Part shown: positions 14,058 to 23,856 of the stretch, in pieces
How positions within the stretch are numbered: position 1 is the first letter of the stretch
Layout: the number at the start of each line of letters is the position of its first letter
Assembly (NCBI GenBank): GCA_902581925.1
Contig: CACHQB010000003.1
Location: forward strand, 1 to 64,000
Source of the DNA: an uncultured Pelagibacteraceae bacterium
GTDB taxonomy: Bacteria > Pseudomonadota > Alphaproteobacteria > Pelagibacterales > Pelagibacteraceae
DNA length: 64,000 nt
Direction: 5' to 3'
The notes under the pieces: model-generated
The model's database searches: none
The model's input: only the letters and a program-made list of their open reading frames with translations
What the model was told of the DNA's origin: nothing
Program-made: the position numbers and the translations under genes

Positions 14058-15464
14058 ATGAGTGCAGCAAACGTATTAAAATTTATCAAAGAAAAAGAAG
14101 CAGAATTTGTGGATCTAAGATTCACTGATCCAAGAGGAAAACTTCAACACTTAACAATGGATGCTTCAATAGTTGATGATGGTATGTTGAATGAAGGTGT
14201 CTTTTTTGACGGTTCGTCTATTGCTGGTTGGAAAGCAATTAATGAGTCTGACATGATTTTAAAACCTGATACTGCAAGAATGTTCATGGATCCTTTTACG
14301 TCTCATAATACTGTGGTTTTGTTTTGTGATATTCTAGATGCAATTAAAAAAGATCCTTATGAAAGAGATCCAAGAGGTGTTGCTAAAAAAGCCGAAGAAT
14401 ATTTAAAAGCTTCAGGTATAGGTGATAAAGCTTTTTTTGGACCTGAGCCAGAATTTTTTGTTTTTGACGACGTAAGAATTAAAAATGATATGAATGAGTG
14501 TGGATTTAAATTAGATAGTAAAGAAGGTCCTTACAATTCAGGTAAAGAATATGAAAATGGAAACATGGGTCACAGACCTCAAATCAAAGGAGGATATTTC
14601 CCAGTGCCACCAGTTGATAGTGAACAAGATATGCGTGGTGAATATCTAAAAAATTTGAAAGAAGTTGGTATTAAAGTTGAAAAGCATCACCATGAAGTTG
14701 CTCCTAGTCAGCACGAACTTGGTATGTATTTTGGAACTTTGGTAAACCAAGCTGATAACGTACAATTATATAAATATGTTGTTCAAATGGTTACACATTC
14801 ATTTGGAAAAACTGCAACGTTTATGCCCAAACCAGTTGCTGGTGATAATGGTTCAGGAATGCACATCCATCAATCTATTTGGAAAGGTGATACTCCAGTA
14901 TTTTCAGGTGATGCGTATTCTGGATTAAGTGAAACTGCACTACATTACATTGGTGGAATTCTAAAACACGCTAAAGCAATTAATGCTTTTGCTAACTCTA
15001 CAACAAATAGTTACAAAAGATTAATTCCTGGTTTTGAAGCTCCAGTACTTCTTGCGTATTCAGCAAGAAATAGATCTGCTTCTTGTAGAATACCGATCAC
15101 ATTAAGCAAAAAAGGTGCTAGATGTGAGATTAGATTCCCAGATGCTGCAGGAAACCCATATTTAACTTTCGCAGCTATGTTAATGGCTGGAATTGACGGA
15201 ATTAAAAATAAAATTCATCCAGGTGAGTCTTTTGATAAAGATTTATATGAATTACCACCTGAAGAAGTTAAAGCTATCCCAACAGTTTGCGGTTCTTTAA
15301 GAGAAGCGATGGAAAGTTTAGATAAAGACAGAGAGTTTTTAACTCAAGGCGGTGTCTTTACTGACGATCAGATTGATGCTTACATTGCTCTTAAGTTTGA
15401 AGAAATTCACAAATTTGAACATGCACCTCATCCTGTAGAGTTTGAGATGTATTACAGTAGCTAA
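14058..15464 (+). CDS. glnA: Glutamine synthetase type I (GlnA)
   Basis: The 468-residue enzyme makes glutamine from glutamate, ammonia and ATP and forms dodecamers. Signatures are '[12 protein letters not shown]' near residue 48, 'GPEPEFFVF', '[16 protein letters not shown]' and 'NRSASCRIP'. The adenylylation site is present: Y397 in 'DLYELPPEE', placing it in the GSI-beta group controlled by GlnE. The ATG is preceded by AGGAG at 14048-14052. This is one of the better Shine-Dalgarno sequences in the window and fits a highly expressed ammonium-assimilation enzyme. Confidence 0.97.
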   Translation: MSAANVLKFIKEKEAEFVDLRFTDPRGKLQHLTMDASIVDDGMLNEGVFFDGSSIAGWKAINESDMILKPDTARMFMDPFTSHNTVVLFCDILDAIKKDPYERDPRGVAKKAEEYLKASGIGDKAFFGPEPEFFVFDDVRIKNDMNECGFKLDSKEGPYNSGKEYENGNMGHRPQIKGGYFPVPPVDSEQDMRGEYLKNLKEVGIKVEKHHHEVAPSQHELGMYFGTLVNQADNVQLYKYVVQMVTHSFGKTATFMPKPVAGDNGSGMHIHQSIWKGDTPVFSGDAYSGLSETALHYIGGILKHAKAINAFANSTTNSYKRLIPGFEAPVLLAYSARNRSASCRIPITLSKKGARCEIRFPDAAGNPYLTFAAMLMAGIDGIKNKIHPGESFDKDLYELPPEEVKAIPTVCGSLREAMESLDKDREFLTQGGVFTDDQIDAYIALKFEEIHKFEHAPHPVEFEMYYSS

Positions 15465-15473
15465 TAAATTTAA

Positions 15474-15644
15474 TTACTGTCTAGTTGTTGCAATTGTATC
15501 TTTGTTAACACCTTTTTTGACAACGTAATCTTGTGTTCCGTTAGCACCGGTTTCCACTTCTTTACGTAGTTCTTTAAAGAATGTTTTTTCTTTTAAAGAA
15601 TCTTTTAAGTTTTTAACAAGATTTTTAAACTCAAATTTGTTCAT
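15474..15644 (-). CDS. Small hypothetical protein
   Basis: A 56-residue lysine-rich soluble protein starting 'MNKFEFKNLVKNLKDSLKEK' and ending 'KDTIATTRQ'. I do not recognise the family. The predicted structure is one amphipathic helix followed by a polar tail. The frame is open 21 codons further upstream, but that extension is hydrophobic with poor coding character, so the ATG at 15644 is preferred. It lies 66 bases after sufA on the same strand and ends 9 bases from the glnA stop, filling the gap between the two. It may be the last gene of the suf transcript or an independent gene. Confidence 0.5.
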   Translation of the reverse strand: MNKFEFKNLVKNLKDSLKEKTFFKELRKEVETGANGTQDYVVKKGVNKDTIATTRQ

Positions 15645-15710
15645 GTAGAATCTATACACTAGATATGCATATAACGCAATCCAGATATGCAGTTTATGGG
15701 ATAACACAAC

Positions 15711-16046
15711 TTACGATATTTTAAAGGACTCTCCACAGCCACAACGCTCAGTTTCATTAGGATTATTAAACACAAATGACGAGGACAATTCCTCCTTTTT
15801 GTAATCCATTTCAGTGCCAAGCAGATACATAATAGCAGCTGAATCAACGAATACTTTGACACCCTTATCCTCAATAACTTCATCGTTAGGATTTAACTCT
15901 TTTGTATACTCCATTACATAAGACATCCCTGCACAACCACCTGATTTAACTGATACTCTAACACCAATAGAATCTTTTTCAGCATTAGACATTATCTCTT
16001 TTATTCTTAAAGCTGCGTTATCACTTAATTTAATTATTGGGTTCAT
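15711..16046 (-). CDS. sufA: A-type iron-sulfur carrier (SufA/ErpA/HesB family)
   Basis: A 111-residue A-type carrier that receives clusters from the SUF scaffold and passes them to target proteins. The three conserved cysteines are C38 ('SGGCAGMSY'), C102 and C104 ('ERCGCGESF'). The start 'IIKLSDNAALRIKEIM' matches the family. It is the last recognisable gene of the suf operon and overlaps sufT by one base. sufA and erpA cannot be told apart from sequence alone; the symbol follows the operon. Confidence 0.9.
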   Translation of the reverse strand: MNPIIKLSDNAALRIKEIMSNAEKDSIGVRVSVKSGGCAGMSYVMEYTKELNPNDEVIEDKGVKVFVDSAAIMYLLGTEMDYKKEELSSSFVFNNPNETERCGCGESFKIS

Positions 16047-16345
16047 TACAAGTTCAATTCCAATTTTGCTGCCTCTGACATCATATCTTTATTCCAGGGA
16101 GGATCCCAAACTAATTCAAGATCTACATCCTCTATACCTTCAACCTGCATAGCACCCTCTTTTACTTCTTTTGGCAAACTTTCTGCGACTGGACAATTTG
16201 GAGTTGTCAAAGTCATTTTAATAATAGCAAACTTTTCATCTTTTACTTTAATATCATAAATTAAACCCAATTCGTAGATATTTACAGGTAACTCAGGATC
16301 ATAAATTTTTCTTATTTCCTCAATTATTTGTTCTTTTTTTGACAT
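16046..16345 (-). CDS. sufT: SufT, MIP18/DUF59-family iron-sulfur maturation factor
   Basis: A 99-residue DUF59 (MIP18-like) protein. Family motifs are 'IYDPELPVNIYELGLIYDI' near residues 14-32, 'MTLTTPNCPVAESLP' with the conserved cysteine, and 'VDLELVWDPPWNKDMMS'. Proteins of this type act late in iron-sulfur assembly and are found in suf operons of alphaproteobacteria and Gram-positives. It lies between sufU (4-base gap) and sufA (one-base overlap). Confidence 0.9.
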   Translation of the reverse strand: MSKKEQIIEEIRKIYDPELPVNIYELGLIYDIKVKDEKFAIIKMTLTTPNCPVAESLPKEVKEGAMQVEGIEDVDLELVWDPPWNKDMMSEAAKLELNL

Positions 16346-16348
16346 AAT

Positions 16349-16813
16349 TTAATTCTCAGTTTTAACTTCTTCCATTTCTTCATCAAAAGCAGAAACCATT
16401 GTATGCCAAGATAAAGTTGCACACTTAACTCTCATTGGATATTGCTTAACACCAGATAAACACATTAGTTTAGTTTTTTCATCTTCGCTTAAATACTTAG
16501 ATTTTAATTCAGGATTTTCCTTAATCATTCCTAAAAAATCCTCAACTATCTCTTTAGCCTCATGCTCATTTTTTCCTTTAATTAAATCTGTCATTATAGA
16601 AGCTGAAGCCATTGAAATCGCACAACCACTCCCTTCGAAGGATGCATCTTCTACAATTTTTTGTCCATTTAGTTTTAGGTAAACATGAATATTATCACCA
16701 CAAAGAGGATTATTACCTTTGGCATCTTTATTAAAACCTTCTGTCTTTCTAAGATTTCTGGGATTTTTACCATGCTCTAAAATTATTTCTTGATAAAGTT
16801 CTTTTAAATTCAT
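16349..16813 (-). CDS. sufU: SufU, NifU/IscU-like protein of the SUF system
   Basis: A 154-residue SufU-type protein. The conserved cysteines are C38 ('NPLCGDNIHV'), C64 ('GSGCAISMASAS') and C131 ('RVKCATLSW'). It has the extra segment of roughly 20 residues between the second and third cysteine that separates SufU from IscU. SufU-type proteins accept persulfide sulfur from SufS in a zinc-dependent way. No SufE gene lies in the operon, so SufU is the likely sulfur relay. It overlaps sufS by one base. Confidence 0.92.
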   Translation of the reverse strand: MNLKELYQEIILEHGKNPRNLRKTEGFNKDAKGNNPLCGDNIHVYLKLNGQKIVEDASFEGSGCAISMASASIMTDLIKGKNEHEAKEIVEDFLGMIKENPELKSKYLSEDEKTKLMCLSGVKQYPMRVKCATLSWHTMVSAFDEEMEEVKTEN

Positions 16814-18030
16814 TATAAATCAAATATTTTTTTACAGTTATTAATCGACTCATTTAGCTGATCTAAATCTTCTTTTGTATTATATATACCAACCGACGCT
16901 CTTGCGCTTGCTGGAATATTTAATTTATCATGAAGAATTTGACAACAATGATGTCCTGCTCTTATCGCAACGCCGTCTTCATCCAAGATAGTTGCAATAT
17001 CATGAGGGTGAACTCCTTCTATAATAAATGATAAAACACCTCCTTTATTTTTTGGATTTCCAATAAGTTTAACTGAGTTATTTTTTTGTAATAACTCTTG
17101 TCCGTATTCAACTAAGTCTGCTTCGTGTTTCATGACATTTTCAATACCAATACTTTCCAAAAATTTTATTGATTTATCAAAAGCAATGACTTGTGCTGTG
17201 GCCATGGTACCAGCTTCGTACTTGTTAGGTAATTCACCGTAGGAAATTCTATCTTTTTTAACTTCATTTATCATTCCTCCACCACCTTGGTATGGAGGTA
17301 ACTCTTCTAACCATTTTTTCTTACCATACAAAACCCCTAAACCTGTAGGTCCATACATTTTATGACATGAAATCGCATAAAAATCACAATCTAACTCTTG
17401 CATATCTAATTTTAAGTGTGGAGCTCCCTGACATCCATCGACTACAACAATTATTCCTTTTGAATGTGCAAGCTGAGTAATTTCTTTTACGGGTAAAATT
17501 GCACCTGTTACATTCGAAAGATGAGTAATAGAAATTAATTTTGTTTTTGGAGTTATTTTTTTTTCTATTTCCTCAAGAGTGATTTCACCTTCTTCGTTTA
17601 TTTCAGCAAAATTAATTTTTATATTTTTTGATTTCCTCAAGAAATGCCATGGTACATAATTTGAATGATGTTCTAGTTCTGTAATTAATACTTCGTCACC
17701 TTCCTGTAAGTAGCTTTGACCCAATGTATTAGCAACTAAATTTAATGCTTCAGTAGCGCCTTTTGTAAAGACAATTTCATTTTTATGTTTAGCGTTAATA
17801 TATTTTTGAACAGATGTTCTTGTATTTTCATACAAATTAGTAGCAGCAACTGCAAGATAATGAACACTTCTACCAACATTTGAAAATTGTTTAGTATAAA
17901 ACTCATTAATTCTATCCACAACTATCTTAGGTTTTTGAGATGAATTCGCACTATCTAAATAAACTAAATCATTGTTTTGAATTTTTTCATCAAAAATTGG
18001 AAATTCTTTTTTTATCTGATCAATATTCAT
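16813..18030 (-). CDS. sufS: Cysteine desulfurase SufS
   Basis: A 405-residue PLP enzyme that takes sulfur from cysteine for iron-sulfur assembly. The PLP lysine is K224 in 'AISCHKMYGPTG', and the catalytic cysteine is C362 in 'RAGHHCCQIL', a short-loop arrangement typical of group II (SufS) desulfurases. The N-terminal 'FPIFDEKIQNNDLVYLDSANSSQKP' is also typical. It overlaps sufD by 4 bases and sufU by one. The same desulfurase may also supply sulfur for thiamine, MoaD or XdhC in a small genome; that is inference. Confidence 0.95.
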   Translation of the reverse strand: MNIDQIKKEFPIFDEKIQNNDLVYLDSANSSQKPKIVVDRINEFYTKQFSNVGRSVHYLAVAATNLYENTRTSVQKYINAKHKNEIVFTKGATEALNLVANTLGQSYLQEGDEVLITELEHHSNYVPWHFLRKSKNIKINFAEINEEGEITLEEIEKKITPKTKLISITHLSNVTGAILPVKEITQLAHSKGIIVVVDGCQGAPHLKLDMQELDCDFYAISCHKMYGPTGLGVLYGKKKWLEELPPYQGGGGMINEVKKDRISYGELPNKYEAGTMATAQVIAFDKSIKFLESIGIENVMKHEADLVEYGQELLQKNNSVKLIGNPKNKGGVLSFIIEGVHPHDIATILDEDGVAIRAGHHCCQILHDKLNIPASARASVGIYNTKEDLDQLNESINNCKKIFDL

Positions 18031-19274
18031 TCTTTAATTCCAATCAAATTTTTTATTAAGTTTTTTATTTCTGGGTCAGTAATTTTTTCAACAACATCAA
18101 GCAGAAAACCATTGATTAATAGCTCTCTTGATTGCTGATAACTCAAACCTCTAGACATTAAATAAAATATAGAATCTTCATTTAAACTGCCTGAAGCTGA
18201 ACCATGCGAACATTTAACATCATCGGCATAAATTTCTAGTTCTGGTTTTGCGTTAAACTCCGACTCTTTATTTAACAATATTGCTTTGCTTAATTGATAT
18301 CCATCGGTTTTCTGAGCATCAGAATTTACAAATATTTTTCCTTGATAAACTGCTTTAGAACTTTCATCTAAAACACTTTTAATTAGTTGATAACTTTTTG
18401 TATTTTCAGTTAAATGATTTATTATTGATCTGATTTCGTGATGTTTATCATTATTCAATGAAAAAACACCATTTACAAAAGCTGATGCATAAACTCCATT
18501 TAAATTACAATTTATCTCATTTTTAGAAAAATTTGATCCAGTGGATAAAATAAATGTTTCAGAAATACTGTTCTTATCTTGATCAATATTGTTAAAAGAA
18601 TATTTAATGTTTTTATTTTCAAGTTTATCTACTTTATAATTTTTTAAAACTGCATTTTCCTTTAATTCAAAGTTATAAAATATATTCAAAAAGTTTTTTT
18701 CAGATGTGTCATTAAATAAATCGATTAATCTTAATGAACTATCTTTATCTAGTTCAAAATTAAGTCTTAAATTAATATTTTTAGACCAAATTTTGGCATT
18801 TGTTGTATGATAGATAATTAAAGGTTTTGTTAATTGATAACCTTTTTTTACTAATATTTTAAAACATTTATTGGTAAAGGCATTGTTCAAGTCAGACAAT
18901 GAATTACTATTTTTAAATTCATTTATTGTCTCTGATTGATCAATTATTTCTATTTGATCTTTTTTTTCATATTCAAAATCAATTTTTTCAATTCTACCAT
19001 TTATAAAAACTATTTTATTATGCTCTAATCCATCTACAAATACAGATGTATCAACTTTATTAGTAGATGTTTGGTCATTATAAAAACTAAGTTCTCCAAT
19101 ATTGCTTTTTATTATTCTACTGAGATCTGAAAATTTCCAATCTTCCTCTTTTCTATTTGGAAAACCTTTGTCTATGAAATTGTCTAGACAAAATTTTTTT
19201 ATTTCAATATCTTTTTGAGATAAACTTAAATTTTTTATACTATTATCAAAATCTTTTTGTAATTGTTCTTTCAT
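18027..19274 (-). CDS. sufD: SufD, SUF scaffold subunit
   Basis: A 415-residue member of the SufB/SufD family, which pairs with SufB and SufC to build clusters. It is much less conserved than SufB, as is usual. The conserved C-terminal half has 'KCSHGSASGSLNEDSIFYLMSRGL' near residues 353-376, which carries the His and Cys region used at the SufB-SufD interface, and 'INGFLLDVVEKI'. The N-terminus has the family pattern 'GFPNRKEEDWKFSDLS'. It begins immediately after the sufC stop codon. Confidence 0.92.
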   Translation of the reverse strand: MKEQLQKDFDNSIKNLSLSQKDIEIKKFCLDNFIDKGFPNRKEEDWKFSDLSRIIKSNIGELSFYNDQTSTNKVDTSVFVDGLEHNKIVFINGRIEKIDFEYEKKDQIEIIDQSETINEFKNSNSLSDLNNAFTNKCFKILVKKGYQLTKPLIIYHTTNAKIWSKNINLRLNFELDKDSSLRLIDLFNDTSEKNFLNIFYNFELKENAVLKNYKVDKLENKNIKYSFNNIDQDKNSISETFILSTGSNFSKNEINCNLNGVYASAFVNGVFSLNNDKHHEIRSIINHLTENTKSYQLIKSVLDESSKAVYQGKIFVNSDAQKTDGYQLSKAILLNKESEFNAKPELEIYADDVKCSHGSASGSLNEDSIFYLMSRGLSYQQSRELLINGFLLDVVEKITDPEIKNLIKNLIGIKE

Positions 19275-20009
19275 TTAATTAAAATTTTCGTATCCTTTTT
19301 TCTCTAATTCTAAAGCTAAATCTGGACCACCAGATTTTACAATTTTTCCATTCATCAAAACATGTACAAAATCTGGTTTTATATAATCAAGTAACCTTTG
19401 ATAATGTGTAATAATTAAAAAAGAATTGTTTTGATCTCTTAGTGTATTAACTCCATCTGCAACAATCTTTAAAGCATCAATATCTAAGCCTGAGTCTGTT
19501 TCGTCTAAAATAGATAGTTTTGGAGCTAACAACGACATCTGTAGAATTTCATTTTTCTTTTTTTCACCGCCGGAAAAACCAACATTTAATTGTCTGTTTA
19601 ATTTTTCCTCATCAAATTTTAGTTCTTTGGATTTTTCTTTTACCAATTTTAGAAATTCAATTGCATCAAGCTCTTTATCACCCCTGGCTTTTCTCACAGC
19701 ATTTAAAGAAGTCTTTAAAAATATATTTGTATTCACACCTGGAATTTCTAAAGGATATTGGAAAGCCAAAAATATACCTTTGTGTGCTCTTTCCTCTGTT
19801 TCAAGTTCAAATAAATCTTTATCTTCAAAAAGAACTTCCCCAGAAACTTCATAACCTTTTTTTCCAGATAGAATATTTGATAATGTGCTTTTTCCAGATC
19901 CATTAGGACCCATAATTGCATGAACCTCACCAGGATTTATATCTAATGATAGCCCATTTAAAATAGACTTATTATCAATTGTTGCATTTAAATTATTTAT
20001 TTTAAGCAT
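19275..20009 (-). CDS. sufC: SufC, ATPase of the SUF scaffold
   Basis: A 244-residue ABC-type ATPase that drives conformational change in the SufBCD complex. Walker A is 'GPNGSGKST' near residues 35-43, the signature is 'VGFSGGEKKKNEIL' with the SufC-specific KK(R/K)NEILQ pattern, and Walker B is 'LSILDETDSGLDIDA'. There is no transmembrane segment. Its start overlaps the sufB stop by one base. Confidence 0.96.
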   Translation of the reverse strand: MLKINNLNATIDNKSILNGLSLDINPGEVHAIMGPNGSGKSTLSNILSGKKGYEVSGEVLFEDKDLFELETEERAHKGIFLAFQYPLEIPGVNTNIFLKTSLNAVRKARGDKELDAIEFLKLVKEKSKELKFDEEKLNRQLNVGFSGGEKKKNEILQMSLLAPKLSILDETDSGLDIDALKIVADGVNTLRDQNNSFLIITHYQRLLDYIKPDFVHVLMNGKIVKSGGPDLALELEKKGYENFN

Positions 20010-21451
20010 TAACCTACACTTCCTTCCAGACTGATACCTACAAGTTTTTGCGCTTCTACAGCAAATTCCATGGGCAACTGTTGTAATACTTCCTTACAAA
20101 AACCGTTAACAATCAAGCCAACGGCTTCCTCGGGATTTAATCCTCTTTGCTGACAATAATGTAATTGCTCTTCACTAATCTTGGATGTGGTTGCCTCATG
20201 AGCAATATTAGACTCTGAATTTTTATTTTTTATATAAGGAACAGTGTGAGCTCCACATTTATTACCCATTAATAAAGAGTCACACTGAGTGTAATTATTT
20301 GAATTTTTAGCTTTGGATGAAATATCAACTAAACCTCTATAAGTCATATCTGAACTACCAGCTGATATTCCTTTTGAAATTATTTTACTTTTAGTGTTTT
20401 TTCCTAGATGAATCATTTTGGTACCCGTATCAGCTTTTTGGTGATTGTTAGTAATAGCTATTGAATAGAACTCACCAACAGAATTATCTCCTTTAAGAAT
20501 ACAACTAGGATACTTCCAGGTAATTGCAGAACCTGTTTCAACTTGTGTCCATGAAATTTTTGAATTTTTTCCTTTGCATAAACCTCTTTTTGTAACAAAA
20601 TTATAAATTCCACCTTTGCCATCTTTATCACCTGGATACCAATTTTGAACTGTTGAATATTTTATTTCCGCGTCATCAAGAGCAATTAATTCTACATTAG
20701 CAGCATGTAATTGATTTTCATCTCTCATGGGAGCAGTGCATCCCTCTAAGTAACTTACATAACTTCCTTTATCAGCTATAATTAAGGTTCTTTCAAATTG
20801 ACCTGTATTTGATGCATTAATTCTAAAATATGTCGATAATTCCATTGGACATCTAACACCCTCTGGAATGTATACAAAAGAACCATCTGTAAAAACTGCT
20901 GAATTTAATGTTGCAAAAAAATGATCACTTGTTGGAATTACAGATCCTAAGTATTTTTTGACTAATTCAGGGTGATTTTGAATTGCCTCTGATATAGGGC
21001 AAAATATTATTCCTTGTTTAGTTAATTCATCTTTAAAGGTAGTAGCTACAGAAACTGAATCAAATACAGCATCAACAGCTATTCCATTTAATCTCGCTTG
21101 CTCTTGCAAAGGAATTCCAAGTTTTTTATAAGTTTCTAAAAGTTTAGGATCCAGTTCATCTAAACTCTTTGGCTTATCTTTCATACTTTTAGGTGCAGAG
21201 TAATAATATAAATCTTGATAATCTATTTTTGGAAATTTAGGTTTCTGCCAATCTGGTTCTTTTAATACTTTAAATCTTTCAAAAGCTTTTAGTCTAAACT
21301 CAAGCATCCATGCAGGTTCTTTTTTTATATTAGATATAAATTTAATGACATCTTCATTCAAACCTTTTGGGGCTTGAATATTTTCTATGTCTGTTGAAAA
21401 ACCATACTTATAGTCTTTTAAATTATTTATCTCTTTTTGTCTGTTATCCAT
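20009..21451 (-). CDS. sufB: SufB, SUF scaffold subunit
   Basis: The 480-residue SufB is the core scaffold on which the new cluster is formed with SufC and SufD. It is strongly conserved: '[15 protein letters not shown]' near residue 41, '[27 protein letters not shown]', '[19 protein letters not shown]', and the C-terminal '[24 protein letters not shown]'. It follows the Rrf2 regulator gene after one base, so regulator and scaffold are cotranscribed. Confidence 0.96.
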   Translation of the reverse strand: MDNRQKEINNLKDYKYGFSTDIENIQAPKGLNEDVIKFISNIKKEPAWMLEFRLKAFERFKVLKEPDWQKPKFPKIDYQDLYYYSAPKSMKDKPKSLDELDPKLLETYKKLGIPLQEQARLNGIAVDAVFDSVSVATTFKDELTKQGIIFCPISEAIQNHPELVKKYLGSVIPTSDHFFATLNSAVFTDGSFVYIPEGVRCPMELSTYFRINASNTGQFERTLIIADKGSYVSYLEGCTAPMRDENQLHAANVELIALDDAEIKYSTVQNWYPGDKDGKGGIYNFVTKRGLCKGKNSKISWTQVETGSAITWKYPSCILKGDNSVGEFYSIAITNNHQKADTGTKMIHLGKNTKSKIISKGISAGSSDMTYRGLVDISSKAKNSNNYTQCDSLLMGNKCGAHTVPYIKNKNSESNIAHEATTSKISEEQLHYCQQRGLNPEEAVGLIVNGFCKEVLQQLPMEFAVEAQKLVGISLEGSVG

Positions 21452-21452
21452 T

Positions 21453-21878
21453 CTAAACTCTTGTTTCTTTATTGTTATTTAACAAATCTTTTAAGCTTTT
21501 ATTTTCAAAGAATGTATTTATGTGAATCTCTAACTCATCCCAAAGATTGTGAGTTATACATTTTGTGGCTTTGCCGTTGCATCCTTTTTTAGATTCTTTT
21601 TTACATTGAACTGTTTTTACTTTTTCATCTACTGCATGAAAAATATTTGTTAATTTAATATCGTTTGGGTTTTTATTAAGAACATATCCTCCTTGAGTTC
21701 CTCTAATACTTTTAACAATTTCGTTTTTTTTTAATTTAGAAAAAATTTGCTCTAGGTAATCTAAAGATATACCTTGTCTCAATGAAATATCTCTTAGTGA
21801 TACTGGGTTGATATTATCAAACCTTGCTAAGTCCACTAATGCCATTACAGCATATCTACCTTTTGATGTAAGTTTCAT
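21453..21878 (-). CDS. Rrf2 family iron-sulfur regulator (IscR-like)
   Basis: A 141-residue Rrf2-family transcription factor with an N-terminal winged helix: '[18 protein letters not shown]', '[23 protein letters not shown]' and '[12 protein letters not shown]'. Three cysteines, C92, C100 and C107, are in the place of the IscR [2Fe-2S] ligands, though spaced slightly wider than in E. coli. The next conserved histidine is H110 or H127. It heads the suf operon and most likely represses it when holding a cluster. A perfect palindrome lies over its own promoter, so autoregulation is expected. IscR or SufR-like naming cannot be settled from sequence. Confidence 0.88.
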   Translation of the reverse strand: MKLTSKGRYAVMALVDLARFDNINPVSLRDISLRQGISLDYLEQIFSKLKKNEIVKSIRGTQGGYVLNKNPNDIKLTNIFHAVDEKVKTVQCKKESKKGCNGKATKCITHNLWDELEIHINTFFENKSLKDLLNNNKETRV

Positions 21879-21901
21879 ATTTTACCCTTAAATTGAAGGT
21901 T

Positions 21902-21929
21902 TTTATACATACCTGACCAAAATGGTCAA
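21902..21929 (-). promoter_or_regulatory. suf operon promoter with overlapping Rrf2-type operator
   Basis: On the minus strand a -35 box TTGACC (21924-21929) and a -10 box TATAAA (21902-21907) are spaced by 16 bases, about 24 bases upstream of the regulator ATG. The -35 lies inside a perfect inverted repeat TGACCA-AAA-TGGTCA at 21914-21928. A repressor bound there would block polymerase. AAGGG before the ATG is a candidate ribosome-binding site. Confidence 0.72.
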
Positions 21930-22015
21930 GTTTACAGTGTAAAAAAAAACTAACATATTGTCGCTGACTTGTGATAAACGTACATTTTTTTTGAGAATAA
22001 TAATCAATATCGCAA

Positions 22016-22672
22016 ATGGATAATAAAATTTTAGAAATATTTATACCAGGTCCAGCAGGAAGACTTGAGGCTAAATATTATAAAAGTAAAAAAAATACTT
22101 CTCCAATTGCATTAGTATTACAACCACACCCTCAGTATGGAGGAACTATGAATAATAAAGTAGTAGTAGATACTTTTGATGTTTTTAAAAACAATGATTT
22201 TTCTGTTTGCAGAGTAAATTTTAGAGGTGTTGGTAAAAGTGATGGAGAATTTGATAATGGTCAAGGTGAGCTTGCTGACGCAGCAGCAGCTTTAGATTGG
22301 CTCGAGAGAGAAAATTTTGATAATTCCCAATGTTGGGTATCAGGATTTTCATTTGGTTCTTTAATCGCAATGCAATTATTGATGAGAAGACCTGAAATAA
22401 ATAGATTTATAGCTATATCACCTCAGCCAAATGTTTATGATTTTTCTTTTTTGTCCCCTTGTCCAACTTCTGGATTAGTTATTTATGGTAAGAAAGATGA
22501 ATTAGTGCCAGTAGAATATATTACTGAACTAGATAAAAGATTAAGTTCACAAAAAGGAATAAAAGTAGAATTTAACTCAGTATCAGAAGCTAATCATTTC
22601 TTTTCAAAGACAAGTGATGCTTTAATTAAAGATCTTGAGAAATATATAAAAAAAGAAACAGCGCTCTATTAA
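22016..22672 (+). CDS. Alpha/beta-hydrolase family protein
   Basis: A 218-residue alpha/beta hydrolase. The nucleophile elbow is 'GFSFGS' with S112, the catalytic histidine is likely H194 in 'EANHFF', and the acid is likely the aspartate in 'YGKKDELVP'. The N-terminal 'FIPGPAGRLEAKYY' and 'QPHPQYGGTMNNKVV' match a family of small, mostly uncharacterised bacterial hydrolases. No signal peptide is present. The substrate is unknown. Its stop codon shares the TTAA at 22669-22672 with the stop of the convergent anmK. Confidence 0.85.
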   Translation: MDNKILEIFIPGPAGRLEAKYYKSKKNTSPIALVLQPHPQYGGTMNNKVVVDTFDVFKNNDFSVCRVNFRGVGKSDGEFDNGQGELADAAAALDWLERENFDNSQCWVSGFSFGSLIAMQLLMRRPEINRFIAISPQPNVYDFSFLSPCPTSGLVIYGKKDELVPVEYITELDKRLSSQKGIKVEFNSVSEANHFFSKTSDALIKDLEKYIKKETALY

Positions 22673-23811
22673 AAATTTTCTGCCAGTTTTCCACCAAATG
22701 AAAATTCTTTACATCCAGTGGTCGATTTAAAAGAAATTGGTAAATTTAAAAATGATCTAATAGCTAAAAATGCAAATGCTTGAGATTCAATATAATCACC
22801 ATTTAAATTATAATTATCTATTATTTCTAATTCAATATTATTTTCAGCAACTAAATAATTTTTAATACTCTTTATTAAATTACTATTTTTTCTACCACCA
22901 CCACAAACTAAAAATATAATATTATTTTTCTGACTGATATGTTTTAATCCTTGTGCAATCAGATGTGCTGTAAAATTTGTTATAGTAGCACAACCATTTT
23001 CTAAAGATAAACCTCTTGCAAAGGATACATCAAAATTTTTAATGTCCAATGACTGAGAATAGGAACTTATTTTAAAATTATCTATTGCCTGATTTAGAAT
23101 AAATTGATCAACTTTACCTGCTTTGCCTAGTTCGCCATTTTTATCAAATTTTTTATTAGAATTCTTTCTTACCCATTCATCAATTAAACAATTACCAGGA
23201 CCTATGTCAAAAGCAGAAAGATTATTTTGAAAATTATCTGAATCATTAATAACTTTCGTAACATTTGCAATACCCCCAATATTTAAGAAACCTATTGGAA
23301 ATTTAATATTAAAATTTTGATTAATTTTTTTTGATAAAATATAATGAAAAATAGGTGTTAAAGGAGCGCCTTGACCATTATTTTGAATATCTGCTTGTCT
23401 AAAATCATAAATGACTTTTTTTTTGATGATTTGAGATAACAATTTCCCATCTCCTAATTGATTGGTAATTTTCTCATGTGGTTTATGAAAAATTGTTTGA
23501 CCATGAAAACCTATCAAATCAATGGGTTCTCTATATTTTTTTAATGATTGAGTCACTACATCAGCATGAAAAAGAGTTAAATTACGCTCTAATTCTCTTA
23601 ATTTTTCTGAATTTTGCAAAAGATCTTTCTTTGTTAAGACTAAATCTCTTAATCGAAATAACTGATCCTGAAGATTTTTATCATACTCATAATAATCATC
23701 TAAAATGTTTGAAAATTCATCATATCCATCTGAACTAATTATAGATAAATCGATACCATCCATAGATGTTCCGCTCATTAGTCCAATTGCAGTATATAAT
23801 TTTTTTTTCAT
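22669..23811 (-). CDS. anmK: Anhydro-N-acetylmuramic acid kinase AnmK
   Basis: A 380-residue sugar kinase that phosphorylates and opens 1,6-anhydro-MurNAc released from peptidoglycan, feeding it to recycling. The signature 'IGLMSGTSMDGIDLS' lies at the N-terminus, with 'GFHGQTIFHKP' near residue 100, 'NIGGIANVT' and 'FDIGPGNCLIDEW' in the middle, and 'VCGGGRKNSNLI' near the ATP site. An in-frame ATG exists 12 codons upstream at 23847, but 23811 is preferred because the family motif starts within a few residues of the N-terminus. It is divergent from tyrS. Confidence 0.92.
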   Translation of the reverse strand: MKKKLYTAIGLMSGTSMDGIDLSIISSDGYDEFSNILDDYYEYDKNLQDQLFRLRDLVLTKKDLLQNSEKLRELERNLTLFHADVVTQSLKKYREPIDLIGFHGQTIFHKPHEKITNQLGDGKLLSQIIKKKVIYDFRQADIQNNGQGAPLTPIFHYILSKKINQNFNIKFPIGFLNIGGIANVTKVINDSDNFQNNLSAFDIGPGNCLIDEWVRKNSNKKFDKNGELGKAGKVDQFILNQAIDNFKISSYSQSLDIKNFDVSFARGLSLENGCATITNFTAHLIAQGLKHISQKNNIIFLVCGGGRKNSNLIKSIKNYLVAENNIELEIIDNYNLNGDYIESQAFAFLAIRSFLNLPISFKSTTGCKEFSFGGKLAENF

Positions 23812-23856
23812 TGATATGTTTTTTAAAAAAAATTTGTATATTGTCACTATAAACTT

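Noticed and set aside
19520..19930. Overlapping open frames antisense to and within sufC
   Set aside because: They overlap the conserved ABC ATPase motifs and encode hydrophobic, low-complexity products without a start signal.
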